59,408 nucleotides of DNA from Clostridiales bacterium (GCA_022766365.1 JALENW010000002.1:1-59408), one strand, 5' to 3'; shown: positions 36,810 to 45,457, numbered from the stretch's first letter. The notes: generated by a model from the letters alone, not told the origin. Numbers and translations are program-made.

Positions 36810-37949
36810 ATGAAGATTACACCATTTGAGTATGAAGATGGAAGATTGAAAATTCTGGATCAGAGAAAACTTCCGGGAAAGGAAGTTTATCTTGAAATCG
36901 AGACGGCTGAAGATATGTATGACGCTATTGCAACTCTTGCAGTCCGTGGAGCACCGGCAATTGGAGTTGCTGCGGCATACGGGTATTTTGTTGCTCTGAA
37001 AAAATGGTATAGCGATGAGACATCCTATGCTTTCACAGAGATAAGTACAAATTGCACTCCTGAAGATTTTCTGGCTGAGGCAGAGAGGCTCAAGAACTAT
37101 CTGGGATCTGCAAGACCTACTGCAGTGAATCTGAGGTGGGCTCTTGACAGGATATATTTGAAAATCAAGAACGCTGCAGATTTTTTGATGGAACAGTCTG
37201 TGGACGGTGAGCTGTCTTCCAAGGGAATTGATGAACTTCTTAAGATTGCAGAGAAAGAGGCGATTGCAATACATGTGGAGGACGTGGAAGCTTGTAGAGC
37301 TATGGGAGAACATGGACTTGGGCTTTTGGAAAAAGGTATGGGGATTCTCACCCACTGCAACGCAGGAACTATTGCTACGTCTGAGTATGGAACCTGTCTT
37401 GCACCGATTTATCTCGGGGAAGAAAGGGGATACGGATTTCGTGTGTATGCTGATGAGACCAGACCTTTGCTGCAAGGTGCCCGACTTACTTCATGGGAAT
37501 TGAACAAGACAGGTGTCGATGTCACGTTGATATGCGATAACATGGCTGCATGTCTTATGAAAGCGGGCAAAGTCGACGCTGTTCTGGTCGGATGCGACAG
37601 GATGGCTTCTAATGGTGATGGTGCCAACAAAATAGGTACGTTAGGTTTAGCTGTTCTGGCTAAGCATTACGGTATTCCTTTTTATATGTTTGTGCCGACT
37701 TCAACCATAGACCTTGCTACTGAGAACGGAAATGATATAATAATAGAAGAGCGTGATGGTCAAGAGATACATCACATGTGGTTTAAGGAGCCTATGGCTC
37801 CTGAGGATATCAAGACTTTCAATCCTTCGTTTGATGTGACTGATGCTGAACTTATTACAGCAGTGATTACAGAGGAAGGTGTGATATATCCGCCTTTCAG
37901 TGAGGGACTTGCGGAAGCCGTAGAAAAAGCTGAAAATAAAAGAAAGTAA
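36810..37949 (+). CDS. mtnA: S-methyl-5-thioribose-1-phosphate isomerase
   Basis: Isomerises methylthioribose 1-phosphate to methylthioribulose 1-phosphate in methionine salvage or the related DHAP shunt. Motifs are TLAVRGAPAIGVAAAYG, RPTAVNLRWALDR, THCNAGTIATSEYGT with the catalytic Cys, YADETRPLLQGARLT, DVTLICDNMA and VGCDRMASNGDGANKIGT with the catalytic Asp. The frame opens at a TTG at 36705, but MKITPFEYEDGRL at 36810 is the family-like start (379 aa). Other salvage genes are not adjacent. The class II aldolase at 57.6 kb belongs to the superfamily used downstream, but I cannot link it. Confidence 0.92.
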   Translation: MKITPFEYEDGRLKILDQRKLPGKEVYLEIETAEDMYDAIATLAVRGAPAIGVAAAYGYFVALKKWYSDETSYAFTEISTNCTPEDFLAEAERLKNYLGSARPTAVNLRWALDRIYLKIKNAADFLMEQSVDGELSSKGIDELLKIAEKEAIAIHVEDVEACRAMGEHGLGLLEKGMGILTHCNAGTIATSEYGTCLAPIYLGEERGYGFRVYADETRPLLQGARLTSWELNKTGVDVTLICDNMAACLMKAGKVDAVLVGCDRMASNGDGANKIGTLGLAVLAKHYGIPFYMFVPTSTIDLATENGNDIIIEERDGQEIHHMWFKEPMAPEDIKTFNPSFDVTDAELITAVITEEGVIYPPFSEGLAEAVEKAENKRK

Positions 37950-37964
37950 GTATAGATGTATGGT

Positions 37965-37979
37965 TCTGTTCAGAACAGA
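37965..37979. repeat. Short inverted repeat between mtnA and the EamA gene
   Basis: TCTGTT, CAG, AACAGA. No T-tract follows, so an operator or small hairpin is more likely than a terminator. Confidence 0.3.
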
Positions 37980-38031
37980 TATATGAACAAATATTAGAAA
38001 AGAGGATGAGAATCTGGAGCAGGATAAGAGA

Positions 38032-38997
38032 TTGATAGATGTAACCGGAGGCAATATCAAGCCAAAGGGATTTTTTGAAAGGTATGTGAAGGTTATCGTG
38101 ATTTTGGCTGTGATAGCCGGATCTGCTTCGGGCATATTCGGATCGGTGATTGAAGCGCCTTCGATGGCAATAGGCTTTTGGAGGCTCACCTTCGGTCTAC
38201 CGGTTTTTGCTGTCCCCTTTTTTAGAAGAGGAAAAGGTATTAAGGAATTGAGAACGGTTTCACGGCAGAGTTTAGTGTATACAACTTTTGCCGGAGCGTT
38301 TTTGTTTCTGCATTTCTTCAGTTGGTTCAGTGCTGTTAAACTGACTAACATAGCCTCTGCATCGGTACTTGCTGCTCTACACCCACTCGTTGTTTTGTTT
38401 ATTACTGTTTTTGTATTTAAAAGACATGTGGGCAGACGACCTGTAATGGGAATTCTCTGTGCACTGGCAGGTGCAACAATGATAGCGGGATTTGACTATA
38501 AGGAGCTTGCCTCAGGCAGTTTTAAGGGAGATGTATTATCTCTTGGAGCAGCAATTTTCATGGGGCTGTATTTTGCCATGGGACATGAAGCCAGAAAGTC
38601 CATTTCAGGAAATACTTATGTGTTTCTTTGTTTTTTATGCTGTTGGATATGCTTTGCTGCGGGAATGCTCGTTACGGGGACATCTTTCACGTCTTATCCG
38701 ACTGAGGACTGGATATATATTCTTGGGCTGACCGTGGTTTGTCAGATTGGTGCACACGCGGTTTTCAACCTGTGCATGGGTCATGTGTCTTCGCTTTATG
38801 TATCTGCATGGGAATCGGGAGAAGCTGTTTCTGCAACGATTCTCGCCTTTATTTTTCTGGGTCAGGTACCTGAGGAATGGCAACTTATAGGGATGGTAAT
38901 AGTTGTTATAGGTCTTGTATATTATAATTATTACAGCAGCCTGGAATCAAATAAGACAGAGGAGATTGAGGATATTGAAAATGAGCTACAAAGTTAG
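38032..38997 (+). CDS. EamA/DMT family transporter
   Basis: Ten-helix membrane exporter of the drug/metabolite transporter superfamily (321 aa), made of two EamA repeats of five helices. Examples are IAGSASGIFGSVIEAPSMAIG in the first repeat and YVSAWESGEAVSATILAFIF in the second, with FWRLTFGLPVFAVPFFRRGK between helices 2 and 3. The TTG at 38032 has AGCAGG upstream; an alternative start further upstream cannot be excluded. It overlaps scpA by 17 bases. Confidence 0.88.
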   Translation: MIDVTGGNIKPKGFFERYVKVIVILAVIAGSASGIFGSVIEAPSMAIGFWRLTFGLPVFAVPFFRRGKGIKELRTVSRQSLVYTTFAGAFLFLHFFSWFSAVKLTNIASASVLAALHPLVVLFITVFVFKRHVGRRPVMGILCALAGATMIAGFDYKELASGSFKGDVLSLGAAIFMGLYFAMGHEARKSISGNTYVFLCFLCCWICFAAGMLVTGTSFTSYPTEDWIYILGLTVVCQIGAHAVFNLCMGHVSSLYVSAWESGEAVSATILAFIFLGQVPEEWQLIGMVIVVIGLVYYNYYSSLESNKTEEIEDIENELQS

Positions 38998-39772
38998 GAT
39001 TTCTTCCTTTGAGGGCCCATTTGATCTGTTGGTTTATCTTATTGAAAATGCCCAAATGAGCATATACGATATCCAAATTTCTCAGATAACAGCCCAGTAT
39101 ATGGAATATATGGAGGATATCAACACCATAGATGTGGAAAGGGCTACTGAGTTCATGGTTCTGGCTGCAAGTCTTCTTGAGATAAAGAGCAAGATGATCC
39201 TACCGGCAGAGGAGTGTGAAGTTGAGGGGGTTGTGGAAGAAGACCCAAGAAGTCAGCTTGTGGAAAGGCTTATTGAATACAAAGCCTTTAAACTCAGAGC
39301 GGAGGGGCTTAAAAAAAGATGGGAATATGCACAGGACATAATGGAAAAGCCTCAGGAGGACATCTCTGAATTTACCGACAATCCGGAGGAAATTCTCAAT
39401 TTGGGTGTGGAAGAGTTTGCAAATGCATTTAGCGTTTTCTTGGAAAAAAAGCAGAGAATAGATCAGGTTAGGAGGCACTACACAAAGATTGAACGGGACA
39501 GGGCCTCTATGGAATCGAGGATGGTGTACATCTACGACAGGCTGAAAAATGAGTCATTGTCAAAAAGGGGTAAAAGAAGGCTCCTGCTTACTGAGCTTGT
39601 GCCAGGAGGTATGGACAACTATAATCTGGTGGTGACTTTTACTGCTGCTCTCCAGATGATTAATCGCAAAACTCTGAGAGCTGAACAGAATTCTCTTTAT
39701 GGAGACATAGTTTTAGAATTGATTACAGATCCGGAAGAACCTATGGAATTGCTGCCTGACAAGGATAAGTAA
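38981..39772 (+). CDS. scpA: Segregation and condensation protein A
   Basis: Kleisin subunit of the bacterial SMC-ScpAB condensin. SYKVRISSFEGPFDLLVYLIE is the SMC-neck-binding start, then EFMVLAASLLEIKSKMILP, and a C-terminal winged helix (about 195-250) with LLLTELVPG. 263 aa is standard. I choose ATG 38981, which has GAGG 9 bases upstream; an earlier frame start mirrors the EamA gene. The following gene is scpB, 26 bases on. Confidence 0.94.
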   Translation: MSYKVRISSFEGPFDLLVYLIENAQMSIYDIQISQITAQYMEYMEDINTIDVERATEFMVLAASLLEIKSKMILPAEECEVEGVVEEDPRSQLVERLIEYKAFKLRAEGLKKRWEYAQDIMEKPQEDISEFTDNPEEILNLGVEEFANAFSVFLEKKQRIDQVRRHYTKIERDRASMESRMVYIYDRLKNESLSKRGKRRLLLTELVPGGMDNYNLVVTFTAALQMINRKTLRAEQNSLYGDIVLELITDPEEPMELLPDKDK

Positions 39773-39798
39773 ATGAAAGATAAAGGAGGATTCCAAGT

Positions 39799-40383
39799 TT
39801 GAATAACAAAAAAATATATAAATCCGCTCTTGAGTCTATGTTATATATATGGGGAGAACCCCTCGCAATTAAATCTGCAGCAGATGCATTGGATCTTGAA
39901 TATGAGGAGACAAAGGAGCTGCTCGTTGAACTTTCCTCAGAATATGAGAAAGGCGGAAGGGGCCTTAGAATAAGACAGATAAACAGAAGTTTTCAAATGG
40001 TTACAGCAAGGGAGAATTCTCAATTCATCAAAAGACTTTGTACTCCTATAAAGACAAGTAAATTATCCCAGGCTGCTCTTGAGGTTTTAGCCATAATAGC
40101 ATACAAGCAGCCGGTCACAAAGGGAGAAATTGAGGCTATAAGAGGGGTCAGAGCTGACAGAGTTGTGGAAGGGCTGATGAGAAGGAATCTGGTTACTGAG
40201 AAAGGGAGGTCAGAGGGTATCGGCCGCCCGATTCTTTACGGTACAACTGAAGAATTTCTAAAGCAATTTGATTTCTCCTCAATATCTCAACTTCCTGAAA
40301 TAGAAGATTTGGAAGGTGTGCTTGCCGAGGACGAGGAGGTAGTGGAAGATGGAGCAACTCAACAGTTGAAACTTAAGATTTAA
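39799..40383 (+). CDS. scpB: Segregation and condensation protein B
   Basis: Double winged-helix partner of ScpA. Family motifs are ALESMLYIWGEPL, LSQAALEVLAIIAYKQPVTK (split) and GRPILYGTTEEFLKQF. 194 aa plus an acidic tail. It starts with TTG, 9 bases after AAAGGAGG. scpA-scpB is the normal order. Confidence 0.94.
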   Translation: MNNKKIYKSALESMLYIWGEPLAIKSAADALDLEYEETKELLVELSSEYEKGGRGLRIRQINRSFQMVTARENSQFIKRLCTPIKTSKLSQAALEVLAIIAYKQPVTKGEIEAIRGVRADRVVEGLMRRNLVTEKGRSEGIGRPILYGTTEEFLKQFDFSSISQLPEIEDLEGVLAEDEEVVEDGATQQLKLKI

Positions 40384-40412
40384 GACGGCTTTCATAAGTC
40401 AATGCCGTTGGT

Positions 40413-40440
40413 CAGCTTCAATCGAAAGCTGTAATTTTAT
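40413..40440 (+). terminator. Weak terminator-like hairpin after scpB
   Basis: CAGCTT, 7-base loop, AAGCTG, followed by TAATTTTAT. Only a 6-bp stem. Confidence 0.35.
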
Positions 40441-40503
40441 GGATTGCGGAAATTATCTGAATTGGAATAAATCAACTGAGACAGGGGTAGATGGCAACAG
40501 AAT

Positions 40504-41004
40504 ATGAACAATATCATACTAATCGGCATGCCTGCCAGCGGCAAAAGCACCATAGGCAAAAAATTATCTGAAAAACTGAAGATGGATTTTGTTGATACTG
40601 ATTATCTGATAGAACAGGAGCAGGGTATGAGTCTGCAGGAAATAATAAACAAGAAGGGGAATAACTTTTTCTGGAACTGCGAAGAGAGGATTCTTACCCA
40701 ACTTAACCTTGAGAAGACAGTTATAGCCACAGGAGGCAGTGCTGTTTTGTTCCCGAAAGCTATGGAACATCTAAGAGAGGGAGGAAAAGTTATCTATCTT
40801 TCTCAGAGCCTCGAAAAGATTAAAAAAAGGCTTCACAATTTAGAGTCAAGGGGAGTAACTCTCGAGGAGGGAGAATCTGTAGAAACTTTATATAATTACA
40901 GAGTGCCGCTTTATGAGAAAGAATCGGACCTGACAATTATTGAGGGCAATAAGTCCGTAAAAGAAATTGTCAATGAGATATCCGAAGCTTGTATCTCATT
41001 TTAA
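40504..41004 (+). CDS. aroK: Shikimate kinase
   Basis: Phosphorylates shikimate at the 3-OH in aromatic amino acid synthesis. P-loop GMPASGKST (8-16), substrate Asp in FVDTDYLIE, the lid region RGVTLEEGES and VPLYEKESDLTI are seen. The substrate-binding triglycine that normally reads GGG is ATGGSAV here, with Ser as its third residue, a possible specificity change toward another small alcohol. 166 aa is normal. No other aro genes are adjacent. Confidence 0.85.
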   Translation: MNNIILIGMPASGKSTIGKKLSEKLKMDFVDTDYLIEQEQGMSLQEIINKKGNNFFWNCEERILTQLNLEKTVIATGGSAVLFPKAMEHLREGGKVIYLSQSLEKIKKRLHNLESRGVTLEEGESVETLYNYRVPLYEKESDLTIIEGNKSVKEIVNEISEACISF

Positions 41005-41067
41005 TTTGTGATAGAATTCAGTAGATAATTTTGTGTTTTATAGAAATGATAAATTGGAGGGAAGTTT

Positions 41068-41499
41068 ATGACAGATACTTATACAAGTAGCTATTCGGGT
41101 GTTTTCGATGAAGTGGCATTGACATATTTTAGTGTGTATGCAATAGCAATGGCTGTTTTATCCATTGTCGGCATGTGGAAGATGTTTTCAAAGGCAGGAG
41201 TTCCCGGATGGATTGCAATTATTCCTTTTGTAAATATTGTATATCTGACTAAGATTGCTTTGGGAAACGGATGGCTTTGCTTGTTGCTGTTTGTTCCGTT
41301 TGTGAATTTTTTCTTCTCTATATATATGAATTGGCAGCTTGGGAAATCCTTCGGGAAGGGTGTCGGATTCCGTATAGGATTAATATTCCTTAGCGGTCTG
41401 TTTTGTATAATTCTGGGATTTGACAACTCAAAGTATATAGGCCCTTGTGGAAACCCCACCCCATCAGACAGAGCCGGTTATAAGATCACAGAGATGTAA
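41068..41499 (+). CDS. Small multi-pass membrane protein (DUF5684-like)
   Basis: A 143-aa protein with three to four transmembrane segments. The pattern KMFSKAGVPGWIAIIPF, VYLTKIALGN, then WQLGKSFGKGVGFRIGLIFL and GFDNSKYIGP matches the DUF5684 family found as a stand-alone protein or near signal peptidases. Function unknown. GGAGG precedes the ATG. The SCIFF gene follows about 100 bases later; a link to SCIFF export is only a guess. Confidence 0.75.
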   Translation: MTDTYTSSYSGVFDEVALTYFSVYAIAMAVLSIVGMWKMFSKAGVPGWIAIIPFVNIVYLTKIALGNGWLCLLLFVPFVNFFFSIYMNWQLGKSFGKGVGFRIGLIFLSGLFCIILGFDNSKYIGPCGNPTPSDRAGYKITEM

Positions 41500-41602
41500 C
41501 GAGATGTAAGAAGAAGTTCCGGAATTAAATTTAAGCCGGATTTAAAAGAGTGAAGCACACATTGTGAATGAAAATGTAAGAGAATATAGAAAGGTAAAGA
41601 CG

Positions 41603-41749
41603 ATGGAAAGAATTAAAACAATTGAAACCCGAAACCTGGCAGAAAGCTTTGTAAACGGGGGCTGCGGAGAGTGCCAGACATCTTGCCAGTCAGCTTGCAA
41701 GACATCTTGCGGCGTAGCTAATCAGCCTTGTGAAAACGAGGAGAAATAG
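41603..41749 (+). CDS. scfA: SCIFF six-cysteine ranthipeptide precursor
   Basis: A 48-aa ribosomally made peptide. The core carries exactly six cysteines at 21, 24, 28, 32, 36 and 43 (GGCGECQTSCQSACKTSCG and a further Cys), the hallmark of the six-cysteines-in-forty-five family. The leader MERIKTIETRNLAESF resembles other SCIFF leaders. ATG 41603 has AAAGG 8 bases upstream; a longer frame begins at a GTG at 41564 without a site. The maturase gene begins 6 bases after the stop. Products of this family receive Cys sulfur-to-alpha/beta/gamma-carbon thioether bridges; the role is debated (signalling has been proposed). Confidence 0.95.
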   Translation: MERIKTIETRNLAESFVNGGCGECQTSCQSACKTSCGVANQPCENEEK

Positions 41750-41755
41750 TTACAG

Positions 41756-43192
41756 ATGATACACCAGTTTAAGCTTAACGGATACAATATAATATTGGAT
41801 GTCTATAGCGGATCGGTGAACCTAGTGGATGATGTGGCATATCGCATCATCCAACTTTTTTGTGGTAAAGATAACGGAGGCATTTCTGAGAATGAAGGTT
41901 ATCCTACGAAGGAAGAAAAGGATCAGATTTCTGAGAGGATAATGGAAGAATTCGGACATAGACCGGATGTGACACAGGAAGAGATCAAGGCTGTAATACA
42001 GGATGTGGAAAACCTTGTGAACGGTAATATTCTCTTTACTCCCGATATATTCAAAGATAAGCTTGCCGGACTCTCAAAGGATACATCTGAAATTAAGGCT
42101 CTTTGTCTCCACGTGGCCCACACTTGCAATTTGGACTGTGAATACTGTTTTGCGGCTCAGGGGAAATTTCATGGGGATGCAGGGCTCATGAGCCTTGATG
42201 TGGCAGAGAGAGCTTTGGATTTTCTTGTTGAAAATTCAGGGCATAGAAGGAATTTGGAGGTGGACTTTTTCGGAGGAGAGCCACTTCTTAACTGGAATGT
42301 GGTCAAGGGTGCTGTAGCCTATGGGCGAAGTCTCGAGAAGAAGTATAACAAAAAATTCAGGTTTACGTTGACTACCAATGGCGTTGGAATCAATGAGGAC
42401 GTAATTAACTTTGCCAACGAGGAAATGGATAACGTGGTCCTCAGCCTTGACGGAAGACCTGAGATTCACGATCATTTCAGGAAATTTATAGATGGCAGTG
42501 GAAGCTATGACATTGTGGTTCCCAAGTTTAAGAAGATGGTTGCTGCCAGGGGTGGTAAAAAATACTATATCAGGGGGACTTTTACAGGCCTTAACAAGGA
42601 TTTCACTGAAGACATAATGCATATGGCGGACCTGGGGTTTGATCAGCTTTCAATGGAGCCTGTAGTATGCTCACCTGAGGAGCCTTATGCTCTCAAAGAA
42701 GAAGATTTGCCGGAGATTTTTTGCCAGTACGAGAAACTCGCTGTTGAGATGCTGAAGAGAAGGCGTGATGGGAAACCCTTCACATTCTATCACTATATGA
42801 TAGATCTAAAAAACGGACCGTGTGTTCACAAGAGAGTTACAGGTTGCGGTTCCGGCTGTGAGTACTTGGCTGTTACGCCTTGGGGAGACCTCTATCCATG
42901 TCATCAGTTTGTCGGTGATGATGAGTACAAAATGGGGAATATCCGGGACGGGATTTCAAACACGAAGAAAAGAGAGGAATTCAGTCATTGTAATATATAC
43001 TCCAGGAAGGAGTGTGAGGATTGCTGGGCTAAGCTTTATTGCAGTGGCGGTTGTGCTGCCAATAATTACCATAGTTCGGGAGATATTTCGGGCATCTATG
43101 AGTACGGATGTAAAATCTTTAAAAAGAGGATGGAATGTGCCATCATGCTTGAGGTGGCAAGTCAGATGGATAAGGAAAAAGCGACCGTCTAA
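41756..43192 (+). CDS. scfB: Radical SAM SCIFF maturase (thioether-forming, SPASM)
   Basis: Installs thioether links in the SCIFF peptide. An N-terminal peptide-recognition region (about 1-105) precedes the radical SAM core with CNLDCEYC (Cys124, 128, 131). VDFFGGEPLLNW is the GGE motif, and LSLDGRPEIHDHFR follows. The C-terminal SPASM cluster region holds GCGSGCEYLAVTPWGDLYPC and CEDCWAKLYCSGGCAANNY for auxiliary 4Fe-4S clusters. 478 aa. It is translationally close to scfA, as in other Clostridia. Confidence 0.95.
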   Translation: MIHQFKLNGYNIILDVYSGSVNLVDDVAYRIIQLFCGKDNGGISENEGYPTKEEKDQISERIMEEFGHRPDVTQEEIKAVIQDVENLVNGNILFTPDIFKDKLAGLSKDTSEIKALCLHVAHTCNLDCEYCFAAQGKFHGDAGLMSLDVAERALDFLVENSGHRRNLEVDFFGGEPLLNWNVVKGAVAYGRSLEKKYNKKFRFTLTTNGVGINEDVINFANEEMDNVVLSLDGRPEIHDHFRKFIDGSGSYDIVVPKFKKMVAARGGKKYYIRGTFTGLNKDFTEDIMHMADLGFDQLSMEPVVCSPEEPYALKEEDLPEIFCQYEKLAVEMLKRRRDGKPFTFYHYMIDLKNGPCVHKRVTGCGSGCEYLAVTPWGDLYPCHQFVGDDEYKMGNIRDGISNTKKREEFSHCNIYSRKECEDCWAKLYCSGGCAANNYHSSGDISGIYEYGCKIFKKRMECAIMLEVASQMDKEKATV

Positions 43193-43241
43193 AGTTTTAT
43201 CAGAGAAATTGATCTGAGGATTATTAAATAAGGATGGCAAT

Positions 43242-43964
43242 ATGAGAATTAATAAGTATATAGCCTCCGCCGGTATTTGCAGCAGGAGGAAAGCTGATGA
43301 GCTCATCACAAACGGACAGGTCAAAATTAATGGTAAGATTCTGCAAGAACCGGGGTATGAGGTCTTGGAAGGAGACAGCGTATCTGTTAACGGCAGAGTC
43401 ATAGAGTTGAATAAAAAACACACATATGTACTTCTCAATAAGCCGGTGGGGGTGATAACATCGGTAAAAGACGATAAGGGAAGGGTTACCGTCATTGATT
43501 TGCTCAATGATCACCCTGACATAGCAGATGGAGCTTCCAGATTATATCCCGTAGGGAGACTTGATTATGATACCTCAGGTATTTTGTTGTTGACAGATGA
43601 TGGAGATATGACTTACAGACTGACACATCCAAAGCATGAGTTCCCGAAAACCTATCAGGCTCTTGTGAGAGGTGTCATGAGCAGAGAGAGGGAACTTAAG
43701 CTGGTGCGTGGAGTAGATATCGGAGGCTTTGTCACATCAAGAGCGAAGGTTAAGACTGTGAAGATAAAGGGGAATTCCAGTCTTGTGGAGATAACTATTC
43801 ACGAAGGGAAAAACAGACAGGTCAGAAAGATGTTTGAAGCTGTAGGGAACCCGGTAATGGAGCTTCGGAGGGTTTCATTTGGTGAAATTCGTCTTGGCAG
43901 GCTTAAAGAGGGGGATTTCAGGAAGCTTACAAAAAAAGAAATAGAATATCTTATGAGTATCTGA
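43242..43964 (+). CDS. rRNA pseudouridine synthase, RsuA/RluB family
   Basis: Pseudouridylates rRNA. An N-terminal S4 RNA-binding domain (INKYIASAGICSRRKADELI) is followed by the catalytic domain with YPVGRLDYDTSGILLLTDDGD, where the nucleophile Asp lies in GRLDYDT, and HEGKNRQVRKMFEAVG. 240 aa. RluB (23S) is more usual than RsuA (16S) in Firmicutes, but I do not decide. AAGGA precedes the ATG. Confidence 0.93.
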   Translation: MRINKYIASAGICSRRKADELITNGQVKINGKILQEPGYEVLEGDSVSVNGRVIELNKKHTYVLLNKPVGVITSVKDDKGRVTVIDLLNDHPDIADGASRLYPVGRLDYDTSGILLLTDDGDMTYRLTHPKHEFPKTYQALVRGVMSRERELKLVRGVDIGGFVTSRAKVKTVKIKGNSSLVEITIHEGKNRQVRKMFEAVGNPVMELRRVSFGEIRLGRLKEGDFRKLTKKEIEYLMSI

Positions 43965-44056
43965 GTGTAGATAACTAATTTTATGTGTATAAATAAATTA
44001 TAGAACTCTTTAATATTAACTTAGAATAATAATTTGTGGTAAATTTGTGGCAGTGC

Positions 44057-44085
44057 TTGACATTATTTCTAATCTTAGGTAAAAT
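44057..44085 (+). promoter_or_regulatory. Strong promoter upstream of the ArsR-type gene
   Basis: Perfect TTGACA, 17-base spacer, TAAAAT. The transcript would have a leader of about 150 bases. A second TATAAT at 44183-44188 may be a nearer promoter. Confidence 0.65.
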
Positions 44086-44140
44086 GATGACTCCTTACTT
44101 GGGGAAATTCACAAATATACACGAATTTATTAACAATAAT

Positions 44141-44152
44141 CAATTTAAATTG
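44141..44152. promoter_or_regulatory. Perfect 12-bp palindrome, possible ArsR operator
   Basis: CAATTTAAATTG lies between the strong promoter and the near TATAAT, at a spot where a dimeric repressor could act on either. ArsR-family operators are AT-rich dyads, so autoregulation is possible. Confidence 0.35.
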
Positions 44153-44241
44153 AAAAAAGATGTTATTTAATGTAAAATTGTGTATAATATAGTAGCATTA
44201 TATTGAGACGTCTTTGGTAGAGGAAAGGGAAAGGTGTAAGT

Positions 44242-44535
44242 ATGACAGATGATATGAAGACAAAAAAGAGAGATTTGATGGTTAAGGCAGAGATGCTGAA
44301 AGCGATGGCTAGCCCTGTAAGACTTGGCCTTCTTAAGGAATTGGCAGAAAACGATTTCTGCACTGTAACATATTTCACAGAGGTTATGGGTGCATCTCAG
44401 TCCACAATTTCACAACATCTTGCCAAACTGAGAAGTAGACAGATTGTGACAGTTGAGTACGAGGGTACGAGGGCTAAGTACAGACTTGAAGATGAGAAGA
44501 TTAGAGCTTTGATCAAAATTATTTTCGAGAAGTAG
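44242..44535 (+). CDS. ArsR family winged-helix repressor
   Basis: A 97-aa SmtB/ArsR-type regulator: AEMLKAMASPVRLGLLKEL, then the recognition helix segment GASQSTISQHLAKLRSRQI and wing VTVEYEGTRAKYRL. One Cys (CTVTYF, about residue 46) sits before the recognition helix, and no ELCVCDL-type metal box is present. The inducer could be metal, thiol or redox state. AAAGG precedes the ATG. A terminator follows, so it is monocistronic. Confidence 0.92.
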   Translation: MTDDMKTKKRDLMVKAEMLKAMASPVRLGLLKELAENDFCTVTYFTEVMGASQSTISQHLAKLRSRQIVTVEYEGTRAKYRLEDEKIRALIKIIFEK

Positions 44536-44616
44536 GAATTCAATCTGCAAAGAGAAAATCGATATTGGAATTTTGATTGTCTGATATTTGGACAATATTA
44601 AAATTTGCATATTTGG

Positions 44617-44639
44617 GGATGAGAAATCATCCTTTTTTT
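44617..44639 (+). terminator. Terminator after the ArsR-type gene
   Basis: GGATGA, GAAA loop, TCATCC, then seven T. Confidence 0.85.
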
Positions 44640-44704
44640 CTTGGAAATAATGTTATATTTCAGGCGGGTGAGGATGTATGTATTTCTTTTTTATCGGAGT
44701 TAGG

Positions 44705-44734
44705 TTGTAAAGTCTATATGTTTTGTATTATAAT
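44705..44734 (+). promoter_or_regulatory. Promoter of the CxxC hypothetical gene
   Basis: TTGTAA and TATAAT with an 18-base spacer, about 55 bases before the ATG. Confidence 0.6.
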
Positions 44735-44789
44735 TAGACAGTAGAGAATGGATTATGAATCGTTTGAACTGCTTTTAAGGAGAGTATAG

Positions 44790-45428
44790 ATGGCAATGAC
44801 TGTTGTGGATAGATACTGTGAAAAATGCAAAAAGATTATGACGAATGCTCATAGAGCGAAGGGTTATATTGCACAGATGTACCTGGACTGCATGGAGCTC
44901 ACCGAGGGGAGCCAAGGTTGCGGTGCACTGCTTCTCGACCTTTTTGATGACTTTATACTGTCGGTTATCGTGGGCATGATGGAGAATGTGGATAGAAGTC
45001 TGGCAGAACGCAATGAAATGTTCGAAACTGTTTTGGCGGAATTGGGACTTGAAAGCAGAGTACCTCTCCCTTTAATTCTGGTTGGACACGAAGTGGATGA
45101 GGAAGATGTGCAGATTTTGTACTCCCTTGCTAATGATTGGAGGGGTGCCAACTTTTGGAAGTTTTATATGGCTGAGGTGAATCAAGCAGCTGAAAGATGT
45201 TCAAATGATAATTTAACGGCAGGCTGTGATTCGGTACCCGTGAGCGATAACGGCTCCGGCAATGCTTGCAGTGTATATGCCAATCAGCTTGGATTTGAGC
45301 TTATCGGTATGTGTAGAGACTTTGCCTTTGCAATAGAGGATATATTAAGAGAGGACTTCCCTGAATCTAACTTCGATGACTTGGCAGACAATTATATTTC
45401 CGGAGTCATAGCTCATATAATGAAGTAA
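44790..45428 (+). CDS. Uncharacterised protein with N-terminal CxxC
   Basis: I do not recognise this 212-aa protein. It starts with YCEKCKKIM (Cys10, Cys13), then further cysteines at SQGCG and DCM, a helical acidic middle, an unusual insert with three Cys and Gly/Ser (about 135-160: RCSNDNLTAGCDSV to SGNAC) and a helical end LIGMCRDFAFAIEDILRED. There is no signal peptide or clear transmembrane segment; DDFILSVIVGMM is short and amphipathic. AAGGAG precedes the ATG. It has its own promoter and terminator, so it is a single-gene unit. Metal or thiol chemistry is possible. Confidence 0.8.
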   Translation: MAMTVVDRYCEKCKKIMTNAHRAKGYIAQMYLDCMELTEGSQGCGALLLDLFDDFILSVIVGMMENVDRSLAERNEMFETVLAELGLESRVPLPLILVGHEVDEEDVQILYSLANDWRGANFWKFYMAEVNQAAERCSNDNLTAGCDSVPVSDNGSGNACSVYANQLGFELIGMCRDFAFAIEDILREDFPESNFDDLADNYISGVIAHIMK

Positions 45429-45457
45429 GTGAATTAGAACAAGAGAACAGAAAATTT

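Noticed and set aside
41562-41590. TTGTGA-17-TATAGA as the scfA promoter
   Set aside because: The start point would fall beyond the scfA ribosome binding site, so it cannot give a normally translated scfA message.
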